From Myxococcales bacterium (lineage in GTDB: Bacteria; Myxococcota; Myxococcia; Myxococcales; Myxococcaceae): 61,164 nt of DNA. The stretch lies in assembly GCA_030681895.1 (NCBI GenBank), contig JAUXRI010000187.1:1-61164 (forward strand), written 5' to 3'. Below are positions 1 through 7,633 of the stretch, in pieces; position 1 is the stretch's first letter; every line of letters begins with the position of its first letter. A program made the position numbers and the translations under genes. The notes under the pieces were generated by a model. The model did not search any database and had not been told where the DNA came from. It saw only the letters and a list, made by a program, of their open reading frames with translations.

Positions 1-328
1 AGCGGCCCGCCTGAGGCGCTTGCAGACCCGAGAAGTTCGGGCCCGGAGGAGCGCTCTTTCGATGGCGCCCTCGCTTCCCCCAGAGCAGGCCGTCCGACTC
101 CCCGAAGGGGCGCGCAGCGGCGCCGCCAGGCGCAGTCGGAAGTCACGGCCGGGCGAAGAGCGTGACGCGCCCGAGTTCGACGACGTGCCCCAGCGGGGCC
201 GCAGCGAAGCGGAGAGTCGTCGGACGGGTTTCGGCGTGGCGCGCTCTGCGCGTCGGGAAACGTCGTCAGGCGGCCCTCGGCCGCTGCTGTTGCTGTTTGC
301 CGAGCGGCCGCTCGGAAGCGAAAGGGAC
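1..328. other. Left-edge region, no supported gene
   Basis: I find no convincing gene here on either strand. Frames are open because of high GC, but none gives a recognisable protein or a good start with a ribosome binding site. The only clear structure is a perfect 16-bp palindrome, CCGAGCGGCCGCTCGG, at about 300-315. It lies just downstream of a possible 39-codon minus-strand ORF and could be a hairpin of the kind found between many small genes in this window. Confidence 0.4.
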
Positions 329-448
329 CTAGCCCGCCAGGGCCGAGACCCCGGACCTGCAGCGCGCAGCGCGAAGGACGGCGGCTCGGGGCGTCAGCCC
401 GACGGGCTCGGTCCGCGCAGCGGATTCGCCCTGCCCTTCCGGCGTCAC
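329..448 (-). CDS. Possible 39-aa small protein
   Basis: This GTG-started minus-strand ORF lies 6 bases downstream of the stop codon of the 95-aa gene at 455-742, with AGAGAGG just upstream. It encodes MTPEGQGESAARTEPVGL and onward, with GC-rich third codon positions. No domain is recognisable. Its position at the end of a tight minus-strand series is the main support. It may be a chance ORF. Confidence 0.25.
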   Translation of the reverse strand: MTPEGQGESAARTEPVGLTPRAAVLRAARCRSGVSALAG

Positions 449-454
449 CTCTCT

Positions 455-742
455 TCACGAGCGACGCGCCAGTTGAGCGAGGAACTCGTCGGCCGCCTCG
501 AGCTCCTCGTGCACGGCCAGTGGCATGTAGCGCTCATGCAGCCACGGGTGTCCCAGGAGCGCCTCGAGCAGTGGCACCGCGAGTTGGGCCGGGACGGGCT
601 CGGTGAGGCCGATCTCTCGCACCAGCCGCAGAGCCTCAACGAGCTCCAGGAGCGACGACGGTGGAGCGTGCGGCGGCAGCCAGGCGGCGAAGGCGCCGCC
701 GGCCAGGAAGTGCAGAGCTCTCGAGATGGGCGAAGGGAACAT
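455..742 (-). CDS. Small hypothetical protein (95 aa)
   Basis: The predicted protein is mostly helical: a hydrophobic N-terminal stretch (residues 6-22, ALHFLAGGAFAAWL) and an acidic leucine-rich C-terminal half (LLELVEALRLVREIG, VHEELEAADEFLAQLARR). The ATG is preceded by GGAG at good spacing (ggagtccaccATG). It is one of a run of small unknown minus-strand genes downstream of the coupling protein, so a transfer or accessory role is possible. I recognise no family. Confidence 0.6.
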   Translation of the reverse strand: MFPSPISRALHFLAGGAFAAWLPPHAPPSSLLELVEALRLVREIGLTEPVPAQLAVPLLEALLGHPWLHERYMPLAVHEELEAADEFLAQLARRS

Positions 743-790
743 GGTGGACTCCGAGGAAGTGGAGGCGCCCCGAAGGGCGCCTCCTGTGCG

Positions 791-1075
791 TCACCGGTTG
801 AGCGCCAGCACCAGGTACGACTCCGCGATGTCGACCTGCCCGCGGGCCGTCCCGAGGCGGAGGCAGACGCGCCCGAGCTCGCGGTGCAGCTCGTTGCGTG
901 CGGCGGCCGAGGCACCGGAGGCCGTCATGACGCGGATACTGTCCTCGAGGTGGCGCTTGAGCTCGAGCTCCGCCTGGGCCTGCGCGCGCCGCTCCCGGAG
1001 GATGCCCTTCAGGCGCTCGAGGTGGACTTCGTTGCTTTCGTGCTTCCGCTGCTGCAGCTCGCCGTTGTCCGTCAT
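791..1075 (-). CDS. Small coiled-coil-like hypothetical protein (94 aa)
   Basis: I chose the ATG at 1075 (MTDNGELQQRKHESNEVHLE) because GGAG sits at good spacing (ggagacggcgATG) and the upstream extension has no gene-like character. The protein is charged and probably all helical, with a central region rich in E, R, K and L (ERLKGILRERRAQAQAELEL) that could form a coiled coil. No family is recognised. A GC-rich hairpin (about 1104-1132) lies just upstream of its start, as for many small genes near the right end of the window. Confidence 0.65.
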   Translation of the reverse strand: MTDNGELQQRKHESNEVHLERLKGILRERRAQAQAELELKRHLEDSIRVMTASGASAAARNELHRELGRVCLRLGTARGQVDIAESYLVLALNR

Positions 1076-1103
1076 CGCCGTCTCCGTGTGTTGGGCGGCC
1101 CGT

Positions 1104-1132
1104 CGCCGCTTCCGCAGGCCTTTCAAGCGGCG
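1104..1132. repeat. Intergenic hairpin, type A (left copy)
   Basis: The 8-bp arms CGCCGCTT and AAGCGGCG enclose a loop reading CCGCAGG then CTTTC. Almost the same stem and loop occurs at 60124-60162 near the other end of the window. Both copies sit just upstream of a small minus-strand gene. The role is unknown; a terminator, processing site or REP-like element are options. Confidence 0.7.
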
Positions 1133-1360
1133 GCGGGGCGCCCTGCTGGAGGGAGGGGCGCTCGCTGCGTCGGCCGGAAGCGCAGCGCACCGGGCGTGAC
1201 AGGCGGCTGTTGGCCTGGCGCGACCGGATGCCGGCCGACGCGCCTTTGCGAGCGCCCCGGACGACAGCTCGGAGACGGCGAGGAGGGACAACGACAGGGG
1301 CAACGGAGCTCGATGCTGCGTTCCACCGGGCCCGGAGATCAGCTCACGGCCCGAAGAGGC

Positions 1361-1708
1361 TCAGTTGAGCGTCGACCCGCTCTCGGGGTCTTCTCCGCCC
1401 GACTCCAGGATGGACTCAAGCCCCGGAGTGCCCATCGCAACACGGATGAGGAGACTCAGCGCGATGGCGAGCTGGTGCGGCGTCAGCGTGTCGAACATGC
1501 GAGCCACCGTGAGGCTGCCGGTGCCGTTGAAGAGCTCGAACGCCAGCAGCACCCACGTGTGCACCGAGGGCTCGACACCCTCCCCCGCTGACTCCCGGAT
1601 TCGAATCGCCTCAGGCGTCGGACCGTCGAGCGCCCACAGGTGGCTCACGTGGCCAGCGGCCAGCACCTCGAGGATGACGGCGTTCCGGTCCTTGATTGCG
1701 CCCAGCAT
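1361..1708 (-). CDS. Hypothetical protein, tandem paralogue A (115 aa)
   Basis: The ATG at 1708 has a near-perfect ribosome binding site (aaggaggcgggcATG), so it is preferred to an upstream GTG. The protein appears to be a diverged paralogue of the next upstream gene (1720-2079): both share an LW..DGP element near residue 30 followed by a hydrophobic segment ending F-[ED]-L/F-[FY]-[ND]-G-[TS]-G, here LLAFELFNGTGSL. The two genes are 11 bases apart and presumably co-transcribed. No named family is recognised. Confidence 0.7.
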   Translation of the reverse strand: MLGAIKDRNAVILEVLAAGHVSHLWALDGPTPEAIRIRESAGEGVEPSVHTWVLLAFELFNGTGSLTVARMFDTLTPHQLAIALSLLIRVAMGTPGLESILESGGEDPESGSTLN

Positions 1709-1719
1709 GCCCGCCTCCT

Positions 1720-2079
1720 TCACTGCGTCTCGCTCGAGGTGAACTCAGCGTTGTACTGCGTCACCCACAGCTCCAGCGACTCCGGCATGTCGGTGAGCGC
1801 CGAGCCGATGAACTCGGCGAGGAAGAAGAGGCCTTCCATGCCGTCGCGCCCGTCGCAGTCCATCAGCAGGCGCGTCGCCTCCACGAAGCCCAGGTTGCCG
1901 CCCGAGCCATCGTAGAAGTCGAGCGCGAAGCGCATCAGCACCAGCTGCGCCGGAGGCAGCGCGCGCGCCTCCACCTTCGTCCGAAGCTCAGCGCGAGGCC
2001 CGTCTTCCGGCCACAGCTCCCGCACGCCACACTCGAAGGCAAACGCGCGCCCGACCTCGTTCCGGATTCGTTCATCCAT
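1720..2079 (-). CDS. Hypothetical protein, tandem paralogue B (119 aa)
   Basis: The start MDERIRNEVGRAFAFE is chosen for its ribosome binding site (gggaggtcaccATG). It parallels the downstream gene in length and motif order (RELWPEDGPR..., then LMRFALDFYDGSGGNLG), which suggests tandem duplication followed by divergence. The C-terminal part (MEGLFFLAEFIGSALTDMPE) looks helical. It lies in the minus-strand series downstream of the coupling protein and may be accessory to transfer. Function unknown. Confidence 0.7.
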   Translation of the reverse strand: MDERIRNEVGRAFAFECGVRELWPEDGPRAELRTKVEARALPPAQLVLMRFALDFYDGSGGNLGFVEATRLLMDCDGRDGMEGLFFLAEFIGSALTDMPESLELWVTQYNAEFTSSETQ

Positions 2080-2105
2080 GGTGACCTCCCTGCGGTGAAG
2101 GAACA

Positions 2106-2609
2106 CTACGCGGCCTCGCTCAGCTCGAGCTTCCGCCAGTCATCGAAGTGCAGCGAGCAAATGGTGTTGATGATGACGACCGAGTCAGCACGAAGCGCGG
2201 CGACGGTCTCGTCCGCGAGGAAGCCGAAGCTGAACTCCCCCAGCAGGTGTGCGACGACAGACAGGACCATCTGGCGCTGCTCTCCATGCTCGGCGGAGAG
2301 CAACGGGCCCCCATCGGGGAACGCGGAGTCGAACTCGCTCGCGCGAGTCACGAGCTGGGCGAGCTGACCGCGCAGCCGGCCGCGCGCACGCGCGAGGCCC
2401 TCCACGACGTCATCCGCGGCGGCGACCTCGCGGAGCAGCGTCGCCAGGCCCCGTGCCTCGGACTCCACCTGGTGGACCAGAACCAGCGCGACGCCGAGCG
2501 GCCTCGCGAGCTGCGCGTTGCGCGCGGTCGCTGCGGCGGCCTTCGCGCGCAGGTCTTCGACGAGGAGATCCACCGCATCCACCAAACCTTCGAGAGCCCG
2601 CGTAGTCAT
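2106..2609 (-). CDS. Hypothetical helical protein coupled to traG (167 aa)
   Basis: The start codon overlaps the stop of the traG-like gene by ATGA, a sign of translational coupling. The protein is Ala/Leu/Arg-rich and probably all helical in its first 100 residues, followed by FSFGFLADETVAALRADSVV and a hydrophobic IINTICSL. It has no signal peptide. Tight coupling to the coupling protein makes a role in substrate selection or coupling-complex assembly plausible, but no family is recognised. Confidence 0.75.
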   Translation of the reverse strand: MTTRALEGLVDAVDLLVEDLRAKAAAATARNAQLARPLGVALVLVHQVESEARGLATLLREVAAADDVVEGLARARGRLRGQLAQLVTRASEFDSAFPDGGPLLSAEHGEQRQMVLSVVAHLLGEFSFGFLADETVAALRADSVVIINTICSLHFDDWRKLELSEAA

Positions 2610-4486
2610 GAAGCCTCCGACGAAAGGGGAACTGCAACCTCGACAGCGCTGAGGAACTTTTCTTCGAGGCGCAAACCCCGCGCATCGCTCTGCGTCTTCT
2701 TCTTGAGCGGGTAGTCCGCCTGCAGCTCGGGGAGCATCGCGAAGCTGAGCGGCACGATGTCGTTGCCGAAGTAGCAGTAGCCCTGCCCGCAGCTGGCGAG
2801 GCTCTTGATGCTGTTCGGGTGGAGCCGGAACGTCTCCACCAACTTCGTCGAGGCGTCGCCCGTCGTGAGGCTGGTGAAGAGCGCGCCCTGCTGTTGGCGC
2901 ACGGTCTTCTCGATGACCTGGTGCGTGCCGATGCTCTTCGAGACCTTCTCGCAGAGCTCCGGGTTGTCCTGGCTGAGAATGAACTTCGTGCGCGTGTTGT
3001 CCCAGACGGCCGTCGAGAACTCCTTCGAGACGAGCTCGAGGTCGGCGATCGACTGGTGCGCCAGCGTGTAGTGGAGGTTCGCGTCACGCAGCTTGTTGAG
3101 CGAGTCGATGATGGAGTCGTCGGCGAAGTTGTAGAACTCGTCGACCGTCACCGCGAACGTCGTCTGGTTCCGCGAGCCGCGGAACACCTGACGCAGCGAG
3201 CCTTCCTGCTGCACGTCCTGCAGCATCACCTTCCCCATCGCCGGCGCTTGCAACTTGAAGAGGTTGCCGGGGAGCTGCACGTAGACGAGCCCGTTGTTCT
3301 CGAGGACGTCCTCGAAGACGAGGTCCGGTGCGTACGCGTTGACGAGCGGCGACAGGAACTTGTCGACCGCTCCGACGATGCCGCTGAAGGCCTTCTGCGC
3401 GTCCTTCCCGAGCCGCGTCACCTGATTCGCAGCTTCGCGCGCAGCCTCCTTGTCCAGGGTGGTGTCGAGGCAGTGCTGGAGAGCCTGTGCGTAGCCTCCC
3501 GTGTCACCCCACCCCTTCAGGCACACAGCGACGTCGCGGAGCGTGAAGACGAAGCCGTTGCCCTGCTCGTCCACCATGCCGTGCAGCACGCGGCAGAGGT
3601 TGGTGAACATCACCTGCGCCTGGGTGTTGTAGTACTCGTTGTCGCCCAGCGGCATCACCGAGAAGACGCGCTCGGCGACGACGACCGGGTCACCGCCCGC
3701 TCGCTCCTGCGTGGTGCCGGTGCCAGCCCGCGGTCGGACGTAGACCATGTTGTAGGTGTGACTGAAGACGTGCGGCTGATTCCACGCCGGCAACGCGAAG
3801 ACCTTCAGCTCGGCCTGGCGGCCAGCCAGGGCGGCGATCGCCTTCATCGTGCGGACGTTCTCGTCGCTGCCCTTCGCGTCCATGACGAGGATGCCCTTGC
3901 CGTCCAGGGCGTCCTGCAGCACCGACGGCCAGATGACGCTGGCCGTCTTGCCCGAGCCCGTCTTGCCCAGAATGTGCGTGTGCATCGAGCGCTGCCTCAA
4001 CGGGACGAAGAAGGGCTCCCACTTCCAACCGAAGAGGCCCGGCTTGGCCGCGAGGCCGACGAAGGTGCTCCCCTTCGGTCGCTGCCTCACCGCCTCGAGC
4101 AGCTCGAAGACCTTCACCGGGAAGCCGGAGATCTCCGGCGAGAAGAACGTGCCGGTGAGCCGGGCTTTGACTTGGTTGTGCCAGAACAAGAGCCAGTACC
4201 GAATCACCACCACCAGCGCGCCGAAGACGATGAGGGCCACCACCACTGCGAGCACCGGGTGGGCCACCACCCACGCGCGCAGCGGCAGGTAGCGGGCCCA
4301 CAAGGGCCCAAGCACGACGCGAAGCATGGCGCTGCCCGGTGAGGGCGAGCCCAGAGCGCCGTCAGGCGCGAAGGCGCGGAGGGAGAGCTCCAGCGCCCCC
4401 ACCAGAAGAGCCGCGATGAGGAGCAACCGCGGAATGAGCGGGAGTGGATCGCTCGGCCGACCTGTCGCGGTCTTCTGGTCGCTCAT
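2606..4486 (-). CDS. traG: TraG/VirD4-type conjugative coupling protein
   Basis: This 626-aa inner-membrane NTPase would dock DNA-protein substrates onto the T4SS. It has two N-terminal membrane segments (about residues 17-37 and 73-101), a Walker A motif GKTGSGKT at 174-181, the following strand GILVMDAKGSD typical of TraG/VirD4 proteins, and a Walker B-like VTVDEFYNF near residue 440. Length and order fit the family. It lies 3 bases downstream of ssb and overlaps the next gene by 4 bases, so it belongs to the operon starting with the replication-relaxation gene. It is far from the virB-like operon at 19.7-37.6 kb, which lacks its own coupling protein. Confidence 0.93.
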   Translation of the reverse strand: MSDQKTATGRPSDPLPLIPRLLLIAALLVGALELSLRAFAPDGALGSPSPGSAMLRVVLGPLWARYLPLRAWVVAHPVLAVVVALIVFGALVVVIRYWLLFWHNQVKARLTGTFFSPEISGFPVKVFELLEAVRQRPKGSTFVGLAAKPGLFGWKWEPFFVPLRQRSMHTHILGKTGSGKTASVIWPSVLQDALDGKGILVMDAKGSDENVRTMKAIAALAGRQAELKVFALPAWNQPHVFSHTYNMVYVRPRAGTGTTQERAGGDPVVVAERVFSVMPLGDNEYYNTQAQVMFTNLCRVLHGMVDEQGNGFVFTLRDVAVCLKGWGDTGGYAQALQHCLDTTLDKEAAREAANQVTRLGKDAQKAFSGIVGAVDKFLSPLVNAYAPDLVFEDVLENNGLVYVQLPGNLFKLQAPAMGKVMLQDVQQEGSLRQVFRGSRNQTTFAVTVDEFYNFADDSIIDSLNKLRDANLHYTLAHQSIADLELVSKEFSTAVWDNTRTKFILSQDNPELCEKVSKSIGTHQVIEKTVRQQQGALFTSLTTGDASTKLVETFRLHPNSIKSLASCGQGYCYFGNDIVPLSFAMLPELQADYPLKKKTQSDARGLRLEEKFLSAVEVAVPLSSEAS

Positions 4487-4489
4487 CGG

Positions 4490-4858
4490 TCAGCCCTCGC
4501 TTCCGGCGTCAGCGCCGGCCTTCGCCTTGCCCTTCGAGAGGAACTGGACGTCGGTGGCGACGACCTCGGCTGAGAACTGGTCCTTGCCCTCCTTGTCCTT
4601 CCACTCGCGGTAGGTCATGCGGCCCTCGACGAACACCGTGCTGCCCTGGTCGAGGTACTTGCCGCAGGTCTCCGCGAGGGCGCCCCAGACGACGACGCGG
4701 TGCCACTCCGTCGACTCCGCCTTCTCGCCGTTGCCCTTTGTGTAGCTGTGGTTGGTCGCAATCGAGAAGTTGCCGACCGGCTTCCCGTCCGCTGTCGCGC
4801 GGATCTCCGGCTTCTGCCCGAGGTTGCCGACGAGGGTGATTCGATTGACGCTGCCCAT
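4490..4858 (-). CDS. ssb: Single-stranded DNA-binding protein
   Basis: This 122-aa protein has a typical bacterial SSB OB fold: MGSVNRITLVGNLGQKPEIR, then STEWHRVVVWGALAE and VFVEGRMTYREWKDKEG. The ATG at 4858 gives the conserved N-terminus. It probably coats transferred or replicating plasmid strands. The C-terminus ends KAKAGADAGSEG, without the acidic tail ending in DDIPF by which chromosomal SSBs recruit partner proteins. It sits between the replication-relaxation gene and traG, 3 bases from the latter. Confidence 0.95.
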   Translation of the reverse strand: MGSVNRITLVGNLGQKPEIRATADGKPVGNFSIATNHSYTKGNGEKAESTEWHRVVVWGALAETCGKYLDQGSTVFVEGRMTYREWKDKEGKDQFSAEVVATDVQFLSKGKAKAGADAGSEG

Positions 4859-4956
4859 GATGCGCTCCGTGGTGTGAGTGAGCCGCTCGACGCGAGCGGG
4901 TGCTGCCAGGCGAGGGTGCACGGCGCGGCCCATCCGCGCGGTGCCCTTCGCAAGAG

Positions 4957-6084
4957 TCAGGCGTGGCGACGCAGGCGCTCGATGAGCGCGTGGAACTCGC
5001 CAGTGGCCACCGGGTAGTCGGGCGGCTGCTTGCCCGCCGCGCGAGCGCGATCGCGTCGCGCCTTGAAGTCCGACTGCGACGACTGGAAGTAGTTGGTCAG
5101 CACCTTCACGTCGGCCGGAGAGAGCGCCACGGCTGGCGCAGCCGCCACCGCACCAGGCGGCACCGTCTTCGGCTCAACCTCGGGAGCTGGCGCCACCGCG
5201 TGACCAACCGCGGGCAGCAGGTCAGCCAGGGCCGACGCCACCGTGCCGACGCGGAAGCTGCACACCGCAGTTGGGTGGGCACGCTTCCAGGCGTCCACGG
5301 CCCGCTGCACCGACGCTTGCCGGACGGCCGACCGCACGAGGAAGAGCACCTCAGGCTTCATGCCGTCCGGGAATCGCTCGGCGTACCAGCTCCGACGAGT
5401 CGTCGGCCCCGTGACGAGCGTGCAGAAGGCCTCGTAGCGATCCATCTTCGCCGTCGTCGCGCCGGTCTTTGAAGCCGAGGCCGCGACAATGGTGTGGGTG
5501 CCGAGCTCGCTCTCCACGAAGACTCGACGTCGGGAGCCGGGCAGTTCGAGGAACGCGTCGGGCCGAAGCAAGCGCGCCTCGAGCTTGGCGCCCACCGGCT
5601 GCTTCCAGGGCAGGTCTCGGTCGCCGACGACGCACCACGTGAACGACGGGTGCGAGGCTCGCGCGTAGACGTGGCCCAGGTCCTGCCGCCTCTTGAGCGA
5701 AGCACCGAGCTTCGCGACTGCGGCGTCCACAGGTGCTGCCAGAAGCCCGACGAGCAGGTCCGTCAGAAGGACATGGTGGTCGAGGTACTCGGCCCCGATG
5801 TCATCCCGCGGGACATCGAGTTCGGTCTCAAGGAAGCGCTCTGCCTCGACGTACCCGGCCGGGGTCAGCGACCACGCGTACTTCACGCCCTCGCGGTCGT
5901 ACCACTCGAGCCTCTTCAGCGGCGCCCGCTCACCCGCACAGAGCTTCCGCAACCGGGCACGAGCAACTGACTTGTCCGTTCCTCTGAAGAAGAGCCGACA
6001 CAGCTGCCCGAACGACATGCAGCGCGCCTCAGCCAGCAGCGCCAGCAACTGATAGTCGCGCCCCCCCAACCTGAGCGCCTTCAT
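4957..6084 (-). CDS. Replication-relaxation family protein (Replic_Relax-like)
   Basis: This 375-aa protein starts at the ATG at 6084, which has GGGAGGGCGC before it; a second ATG 12 bases upstream has no binding site. The N-terminus is a winged helix (DYQLLALLAEARCMSFGQLC, then ARARLRKLC and WSLTPAGYVEAE). It is followed by DHHVLLTDLLVGLL and a nuclease-like core RPDAFLEL...RVFVESELG, as in Replic_Relax/MobC-type plasmid proteins. The role is probably oriT or origin processing. It heads the ssb-traG operon and lies next to a large inverted repeat at 6.39-6.53 kb, its most likely target. Confidence 0.75.
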   Translation of the reverse strand: MKALRLGGRDYQLLALLAEARCMSFGQLCRLFFRGTDKSVARARLRKLCAGERAPLKRLEWYDREGVKYAWSLTPAGYVEAERFLETELDVPRDDIGAEYLDHHVLLTDLLVGLLAAPVDAAVAKLGASLKRRQDLGHVYARASHPSFTWCVVGDRDLPWKQPVGAKLEARLLRPDAFLELPGSRRRVFVESELGTHTIVAASASKTGATTAKMDRYEAFCTLVTGPTTRRSWYAERFPDGMKPEVLFLVRSAVRQASVQRAVDAWKRAHPTAVCSFRVGTVASALADLLPAVGHAVAPAPEVEPKTVPPGAVAAAPAVALSPADVKVLTNYFQSSQSDFKARRDRARAAGKQPPDYPVATGEFHALIERLRRHA

Positions 6085-6269
6085 GCGCCCTCCCATTGAC
6101 GGAGAGGCGCGCTGTCGTCGTGCTGTTGCTGTTGTCGTGCGCCCTGAGGATCGTGCGCACCACGAGACTCTGGGCGCTGCGGCTTTCGTGAGCCCGTCGA
6201 CGTACCGCGACGATCGTGGTGCTGCCAGGCACCAACATCGGCGCGGCTCGGCGGCGGGCTCATTTGCTG

Positions 6270-6386
6270 TTTCTTTTCTTTTCTATCTTTTCTTTCTTCT
6301 TCTCTTCTTTCCTCTCTCCTCTCCTCTGAATCTCTCTCCTCCTTCTTCAACTCTCTCTTCTTCTCTCTCTCTTCTTCACTCTTCTT
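6270..6386. other. Polypyrimidine (plus) / polypurine (minus) tract
   Basis: About 117 bases contain only a handful of purines on the plus strand, in runs such as TTCTTTTCTTTTCT and CTCTCTCTTCTTC. It abuts the left arm of the large inverted repeat. Such tracts can adopt triplex (H-DNA) or easily melted structures. Nothing here looks coding. Confidence 0.85.
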
Positions 6387-6532
6387 CCCACCCCCCTGGA
6401 CTCCCCCATTTCCACTTGGACACCTTGTTTCCAGACCCCACTCACAACTCAATTTTTTCAGTCGTTGTGTGAGTGGGGTCGGGAAACAAACGGTGTCCAA
6501 GCCCTCACCGTGGGGGAGTCCAGGGGGGTGGG
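6387..6532. repeat. Large interrupted inverted repeat (oriT/origin candidate)
   Basis: The two arms are about 62 and 69 bases. The outer 22 bases (6387-6408 and 6511-6532) are perfectly complementary. Inner blocks also pair: CTTGGACACC with GGTGTCCAAG, TTGTTTCC with GGAAACAA, and GACCCCACTCACAAC with 6464-6480 across a 2-base bulge. The loop (about 6449-6463) contains six T residues. It lies between parB and the replication-relaxation gene, next to a polypyrimidine tract. An oriT or single-strand origin is favoured; a two-way terminator is the alternative. Confidence 0.8.
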
Positions 6533-6573
6533 CGTTTCCGAGCGAAACCATCACCCGCTGGCTCACACGCACC

Positions 6574-6641
6574 GTCACCCACGACTTCACCCCGGCGACG
6601 GGGACCGGCGAGGTGAGGCCGCGAGTGAAGCGACGGGTGAC
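6574..6641. repeat. Second, shorter inverted repeat
   Basis: GTCACCCACGACTTCAC (about 6574-6590) pairs with GTGAAGCGACGGGTGAC (about 6625-6641) with 13 of 17 positions complementary. It lies between the large inverted repeat and the end of parB and could be a protein-binding site such as a ParB site or a relaxosome site. Confidence 0.5.
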
Positions 6642-6646
6642 CTGAA

Positions 6647-7633
6647 TCACTGCTGATCCCGCCCTTCCGAGGCTTCGTTTGCGCGCTCAGACAACAACGC
6701 TTCGAAGGCCGCCCGGAGCCCGGTGCGCTGCGTCTCGCTCGCGGCGGTGAGACGCGAGAGGTCCACGACGAAGCGTCGCGCGGTGCGCTCAAAAACAGGG
6801 GCCTCTGCTGCGGTGTCCTGCTCTGAGGTCTCGGGGTCGGTCGAGGTCTTTCCCTCGATGACACCCTTCACGAACTCCTCGGTGCGCCTCAGGCTCCAGT
6901 TCTGGGCAAGCGCACGTCGCACCACACCGGCCGTCCGCTCCTCGGCCTGCTTCGGCTTCGTCTTCAGGATGTGCTCGAACAGCGACACCAGCTGGAGCCC
7001 GGCCATCAAGTCGAGCGACCGCCGCTCCTCGCGAGGGGTGCCATCATCCGTCTTCCCGACCTGCACGAGGATGCCGGAGTCGATGGCGTCCTTGATGACC
7101 TTCGGCGCCTTCGCCACGCGGCGAAGACGGCGAATCTTGACGAGCGGCTGGGACGTCAGGGCGGCGAGTTCGTCATTGGTCTTCGCCAGGCCGGCGTCGA
7201 TCATCTTCTCCAGCGCCCTGCCCTCCTCCACCGGCGTCAGCCCGGCGCGCGTGACGTTCTCGGCGTAGGCGAGACTCGCGAGCTGCGCGTCGTCGAGAGC
7301 GAGACGAATCGTCGCGCTGATGCGCTCGAAGCGAGACCTCTCGCCATCGGCGGCGGCATCCCGAAGGCGCTTGAAGGCCGCGACGCGACGGTGGCCAGCG
7401 ACAGTGATGAAACGGCCGTCAGACTTTGGCCGCACCACGATGGCCTGAATCTGCCCCTTGCTGCCGATGCTGGCGCTGAGCTCCTCCAGCTCGCCTGCAT
7501 CCATCTTCACGCGCGGCTGGAAGGGGTTGTCGTCGAGCAGGTCGATGCTGATGAGCTTCGTCTCTCCATCCACGTGCTTGGGCGCGGACGGCGTCTTCGC
7601 TGAGTTGTTGATGGTCTCTTCAAGGGTTGCCAC
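6647..7633 (-). CDS. parB: ParB partition protein
   Basis: This 328-aa ParB carries the N-terminal CTP-binding motifs of the family: ISIDLLDDNPFQPR, then IVVRPKSDGRFITVAGHRRVAAFKRL with the GHRR arginine patch (about residues 75-80). A central helix-turn-helix region follows (LTPVEEGRALEKMIDAG, then LAALTSQPLVKIRRLRRVAK), then a variable C-terminal dimerisation region. It would load onto a parS site and act with the ParA encoded just upstream; the two genes overlap by 14 bases. Its parS is not obvious; the non-coding stretch immediately downstream is one candidate. Confidence 0.92.
   Translation of the reverse strand: MATLEETINNSAKTPSAPKHVDGETKLISIDLLDDNPFQPRVKMDAGELEELSASIGSKGQIQAIVVRPKSDGRFITVAGHRRVAAFKRLRDAAADGERSRFERISATIRLALDDAQLASLAYAENVTRAGLTPVEEGRALEKMIDAGLAKTNDELAALTSQPLVKIRRLRRVAKAPKVIKDAIDSGILVQVGKTDDGTPREERRSLDLMAGLQLVSLFEHILKTKPKQAEERTAGVVRRALAQNWSLRRTEEFVKGVIEGKTSTDPETSEQDTAAEAPVFERTARRFVVDLSRLTAASETQRTGLRAAFEALLSERANEASEGRDQQ

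Noticed and set aside
1..393. Continuation of the right-edge recA-like gene across a circular junction
   Set aside because: The frame is open for about 130 codons if the ends are joined, but it holds no P-loop or other RecA motif, so I do not claim that the window is a closed circle.
20..1591. Long plus-strand open frame (523 codons) over the first genes
   Set aside because: It is antisense to several minus-strand genes that have good ribosome binding sites. Its sequence is Arg/Pro/Gly-rich with no domain, a GC artefact.
6387..6532. Intrinsic terminator for parB
   Set aside because: The arms are far longer than a terminator, and on the minus strand a purine tract, not a U tract, follows. 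Termination remains possible but does not explain the structure.
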